In this document: piece by piece, positions 61,792 to 64,000 of the stretch
Numbering within the stretch: the first letter of the stretch is position 1
Layout of the letters: every line of letters starts with the position of its first letter
Assembly: GCF_002788215.1 (NCBI RefSeq)
Contig: NZ_CP024845.1
Span: 2,604,001-2,668,000, forward strand
Length of the DNA: 64,000 bases
Source: Halohasta litchfieldiae
Lineage (GTDB): Archaea > Halobacteriota > Halobacteria > Halobacteriales > Haloferacaceae
Direction: 5' to 3'
The notes under the pieces: model-generated
Database searches by the model: none
Seen by the model: the letters and a program-made list of their open reading frames with translations, nothing else
What the model was told of the DNA's origin: nothing
Made by a program: the position numbers and the translations under genes

Positions 61792-63513
61792 ATGGACGAC
61801 GATCTTCGCAGCCGCGTGCAACAGGAAGCCGAGAAACACGCCCTGTTCAACGCGCTCAAACACGACAGCGACCCCGACGTAGGCGCGATCATGGGCCCAC
61901 TGATGGGCGACAATCCCGACTTCCGACCGCACGGCGACGAGGTGCCGGGCGTCGTCGGCCAAGTCGTCGGCAAAATTGGCGGGTTGGACCGCGAGGCCCG
62001 CCGCGAGCGACTCGCCGAGTTGGATCAGGAGTTGGTCGACGAACTCGATGCCGAAGACGAAGTCGACGAACACACCCTGCCCGATCTGCCGAACGTTGAG
62101 GACTACGACACGGTCCGGCTCCGCGCCGCGCCCAACCCCAACGGCCCGTGGCATCTCGGCCACGCCCGCATGCCCTCGGTGATCGGCACCTACACCGAGC
62201 GCTACGACGGCGAGTTTGTCGTCCGGTTCGACGACACCGACCCCGAAACCAAACGCCCGGATCTCTCGGCCTACGACGCAATTCTCGAAGACATCGAATA
62301 CCTCGGCTTCGAGCCCGACGAAGTCTACCGCGCCTCCGACCGCGTCGAGACCTACTACGATCACGCCCGCGAACTGATCGAAATGGGCGAAGCCTACACC
62401 TGCGATCTGCCCGCCGAGGAGTTTTCCGAACTCAAAAAGGAGGCCACACCATCGCCCAACCGCGACAAGGACCCCGAGACCGTCCTCGAAGAGTTCGAAG
62501 CGATGGTCGACGGCGAGTACCAGTCGGGAGAAATGGTCCTCCGCGTCAAAACCGATATCGAACACAAGAACCCCGCCCTGCGGGACTGGGTGGCGTTCCG
62601 CATGATCGACACACCCCACCCCCGTGAGGAGGCCGCCGACTACCGCTGTTGGCCGATGCTCGACTTCCAATCCGGTGTCGACGACCATCTCACCGGCATC
62701 ACCCACATCATTCGCGGGATCGACCTGCAGGACTCGGCCAAACGCCAGCAGTTCGTCTACGACTACTTCGACTGGGAGTACCCCGAAGTGCTCCACTGGG
62801 GCCACGTCCAGCTCGACGAGTACGATATCAAGATCTCGACCTCGACCATCAAGGAACTCATCGACAAGGGCGAACTCGACGGCTGGGATGACCCACGCGC
62901 ACCCACGCTCCAGTCGGTCCGCCGTCGTGGAATACAGGGCCAAGCCATCGTCGAGTCGATGATCGGCCTCGGCATGTCGACCTCGGATGTCGACCTCGCG
63001 ATGTCGTCGATCTATGCCAACAACCGCGATCTGGTCGACGACGACGCGAATCGCTACTTCCTCGTCCGCGACGGCGAGGAGCTCCCGGTCGTTGGCGACG
63101 CAAAACCCGAGGCTGGCCAGCCACCACTCCACCCCAACCACGAGGATCGGGGCCGCCGCGAGATCCCGGTCGACAATGCTGTGCTCATCGAACCCGACGA
63201 CCGGCCGAGCGAGGGCGACCGCATCTGGCTCAAAGGCTACGGCTGTGTTCGCTACGAGGACGGCGAGTTCGTCGCCACCGGCGACGACATTTCGGCCGTT
63301 CGTGAGGGCGACGTCGACGTGATCCACTGGGTTCCGGCGGACAAAACTGTTGACGTGCGAATGCGAACCCCAGATGGCGACGTGGAGGGGGCCGCTGAAC
63401 CTGCCTTTGGCGATACCGAGGTCGACGAGATCATCCAGTTCGAACGCATCGGTTTCGTCCGCGTCGACCGACACGAGACCGACGAATCGGTCGTCTACTA
63501 CACCCACGCCTGA
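61792..63513 (+). CDS. gltX: glutamyl-tRNA synthetase, archaeal type
   Basis: This 573-residue class I enzyme charges tRNA(Glu), and in species with the transamidation route also tRNA(Gln). The HIGH motif is HLGH at 121-124 in PNGPWHLGHARMPS; the KMSKS loop appears as KISTS at 347-351 in EYDIKISTSTIKEL. A 100-residue acidic N-terminal extension precedes the catalytic domain and an all-beta anticodon-binding part follows, as in archaeal GluRS. GatCA at 28-29 kb belongs to the same broader theme. The start ATG at 61792 is favoured. Confidence 0.95.
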   Translation: MDDDLRSRVQQEAEKHALFNALKHDSDPDVGAIMGPLMGDNPDFRPHGDEVPGVVGQVVGKIGGLDREARRERLAELDQELVDELDAEDEVDEHTLPDLPNVEDYDTVRLRAAPNPNGPWHLGHARMPSVIGTYTERYDGEFVVRFDDTDPETKRPDLSAYDAILEDIEYLGFEPDEVYRASDRVETYYDHARELIEMGEAYTCDLPAEEFSELKKEATPSPNRDKDPETVLEEFEAMVDGEYQSGEMVLRVKTDIEHKNPALRDWVAFRMIDTPHPREEAADYRCWPMLDFQSGVDDHLTGITHIIRGIDLQDSAKRQQFVYDYFDWEYPEVLHWGHVQLDEYDIKISTSTIKELIDKGELDGWDDPRAPTLQSVRRRGIQGQAIVESMIGLGMSTSDVDLAMSSIYANNRDLVDDDANRYFLVRDGEELPVVGDAKPEAGQPPLHPNHEDRGRREIPVDNAVLIEPDDRPSEGDRIWLKGYGCVRYEDGEFVATGDDISAVREGDVDVIHWVPADKTVDVRMRTPDGDVEGAAEPAFGDTEVDEIIQFERIGFVRVDRHETDESVVYYTHA

Positions 63514-63581
63514 GCTAGTCGGGCGGTCGACGGCCTACAATTCCTTGATCCGCAATTAGTGATAAAAATACAACACTCAGA

Positions 63582-63589
63582 TTTATATA
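63582..63589 (+). promoter_or_regulatory. TATA-like box before a 38-residue frame
   Basis: TTTATATA is centred about 26 bases before the ATG at 63612, which is the spacing expected for a leaderless transcript. Confidence 0.45.
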
Positions 63590-63611
63590 TCTATGTGTGA
63601 CAGTAACATAC

Positions 63612-63728
63612 ATGGACGAGAAACGGCGTATCGACTCGGACAAATCAGAGAGAGCTACACAACCAACAACGCCGAACAAGATGATATTCGAATCGGAGTT
63701 GTGGATGGAGTGTCCAAAAGGAAAGTAG
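63612..63728 (+). CDS. possible 38-residue protein
   Basis: A short frame (MDEKRRIDSDKSERATQPTT and so on, ending ELWMECPKGK) lies behind a well-spaced TATA-like box. It has no recognisable domain and one cysteine. The surrounding 355-bp gap (63514-63868) is AT-rich at the start and otherwise shows nothing. It could be a real small protein, the head of a decayed gene, or the leader of a non-coding transcript. Confidence 0.35.
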   Translation: MDEKRRIDSDKSERATQPTTPNKMIFESELWMECPKGK

Positions 63729-63868
63729 GTGCGTTCAGTGGTTGGCAGAGGTGTATCGGCGGTTTTCGAGCGGTGAGATGCTGTTTTTGACTGTCCTTGT
63801 ATACTGTCTCAGAGAGACGTGTCTGCTGATTGTGGGATTGTAGCTGACATAAAACGCTTCTTTCGGGA

Positions 63869-64000
63869 TTAGCAGACTGGCTTGGGGTTGACGCCCATCG
63901 ATTCAAGCGATTCGGTGTACTCATCGTAGGCTGCTTGGATCGCCTCGCTGGCGGCCTCACGGGCCCGGTCGAGATCATCGTCGCTCTCGGCAATCGACTC
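63869..64000 (-). CDS. C-terminal part of an unidentified protein (runs off the window)
   Basis: The last 43 codons of a minus-strand frame read SDDDLDRAREAASEAIQAAY then DEYTESLESMGVNPKPVC and stop at 63869-63871. The sequence is helical and acidic, typical of a soluble haloarchaeal protein. The rest lies outside the window and no function can be given. Confidence 0.55.
   Translation of the reverse strand, partial: ESIAESDDDLDRAREAASEAIQAAYDEYTESLESMGVNPKPVC

Noticed and set aside
61789-63507. A 572-codon open frame opposite gltX
   Set aside because: It mirrors gltX almost exactly, its sequence is the Val/Asp/Gly-rich complement expected in GC-rich haloarchaeal DNA, and gltX has clear catalytic motifs.

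Overview
The window is a GC-rich archaeal chromosome segment from a halophilic archaeon (class Halobacteria). The evidence is strongly acidic proteins, archaeal information-processing genes (TFB, proteasome alpha subunit, Cdc48-type AAA ATPase, archaeal GluRS, GatCA, MBF1), a HalX response regulator, Tat-dependent lipoproteins and many promoters with a TATA-like box about 25-30 bases before the start codon, as expected of leaderless transcripts. The genus cannot be fixed from the sequence alone. No rRNA, tRNA or CRISPR array was recognised.

Layout. 1-8.9 kb: a partial MOSC gene, proteasome alpha subunit, a nucleotidase-like HAD protein, the thyA-folA pair, a P-loop ATPase, and a photo-oxidative stress cluster of two unlike superoxide dismutases and a photolyase. 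8.2-10.2 kb: pterin genes mptE and folP. 10.3-18 kb: a trmJ pair, an orphan HalX regulator beside a histidine-kinase fragment, a CARF-like regulator, an 8-oxoguanine glycosylase, and a surface-glycan group (GT2, GtrA, GT-C-like membrane protein). 18-20.1 kb: an insertion sequence joins the 3' part of an mscS gene to the 5' part of an ABC transporter ATPase gene; both genes are broken. 20.1-25.2 kb: the rest of that nitrate/sulfonate/taurine-type importer, and a divergent zinc/manganese importer whose binding protein has a duplicated His-rich loop.

25-45 kb is mostly core genome: trkA, gatC-gatA, tfb, several membrane proteins, a Nudix protein, a PHP plus asparagine-synthase-like pair, purL, a Tat-exported PhoX-like protein, an MBF1-like protein, an AIR-synthase-like protein and a TauE/SafE exporter. 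45.1-49.9 kb encodes a 1600-residue Tat-exported multicopper-oxidase-like protein. 50-64 kb: HAD hydrolase, panB, an alpha/beta hydrolase, a 7TM-PAS histidine kinase with two palindromes inside its coding sequence, an Hsp20-like protein with Cdc48, a DUF2071 gene bracketed by two copies of a ~95-bp repeat, an MFS transporter, an AbrB/PIN toxin-antitoxin pair and gltX.

The points most worth a second look are the repeat pair around the DUF2071 gene, the twin palindromes in the kinase, the insertion-sequence rearrangement scar, and the unusual arrangement of copper ligands in the giant multicopper oxidase. Function calls rest on reading motifs by eye; no database search was run.
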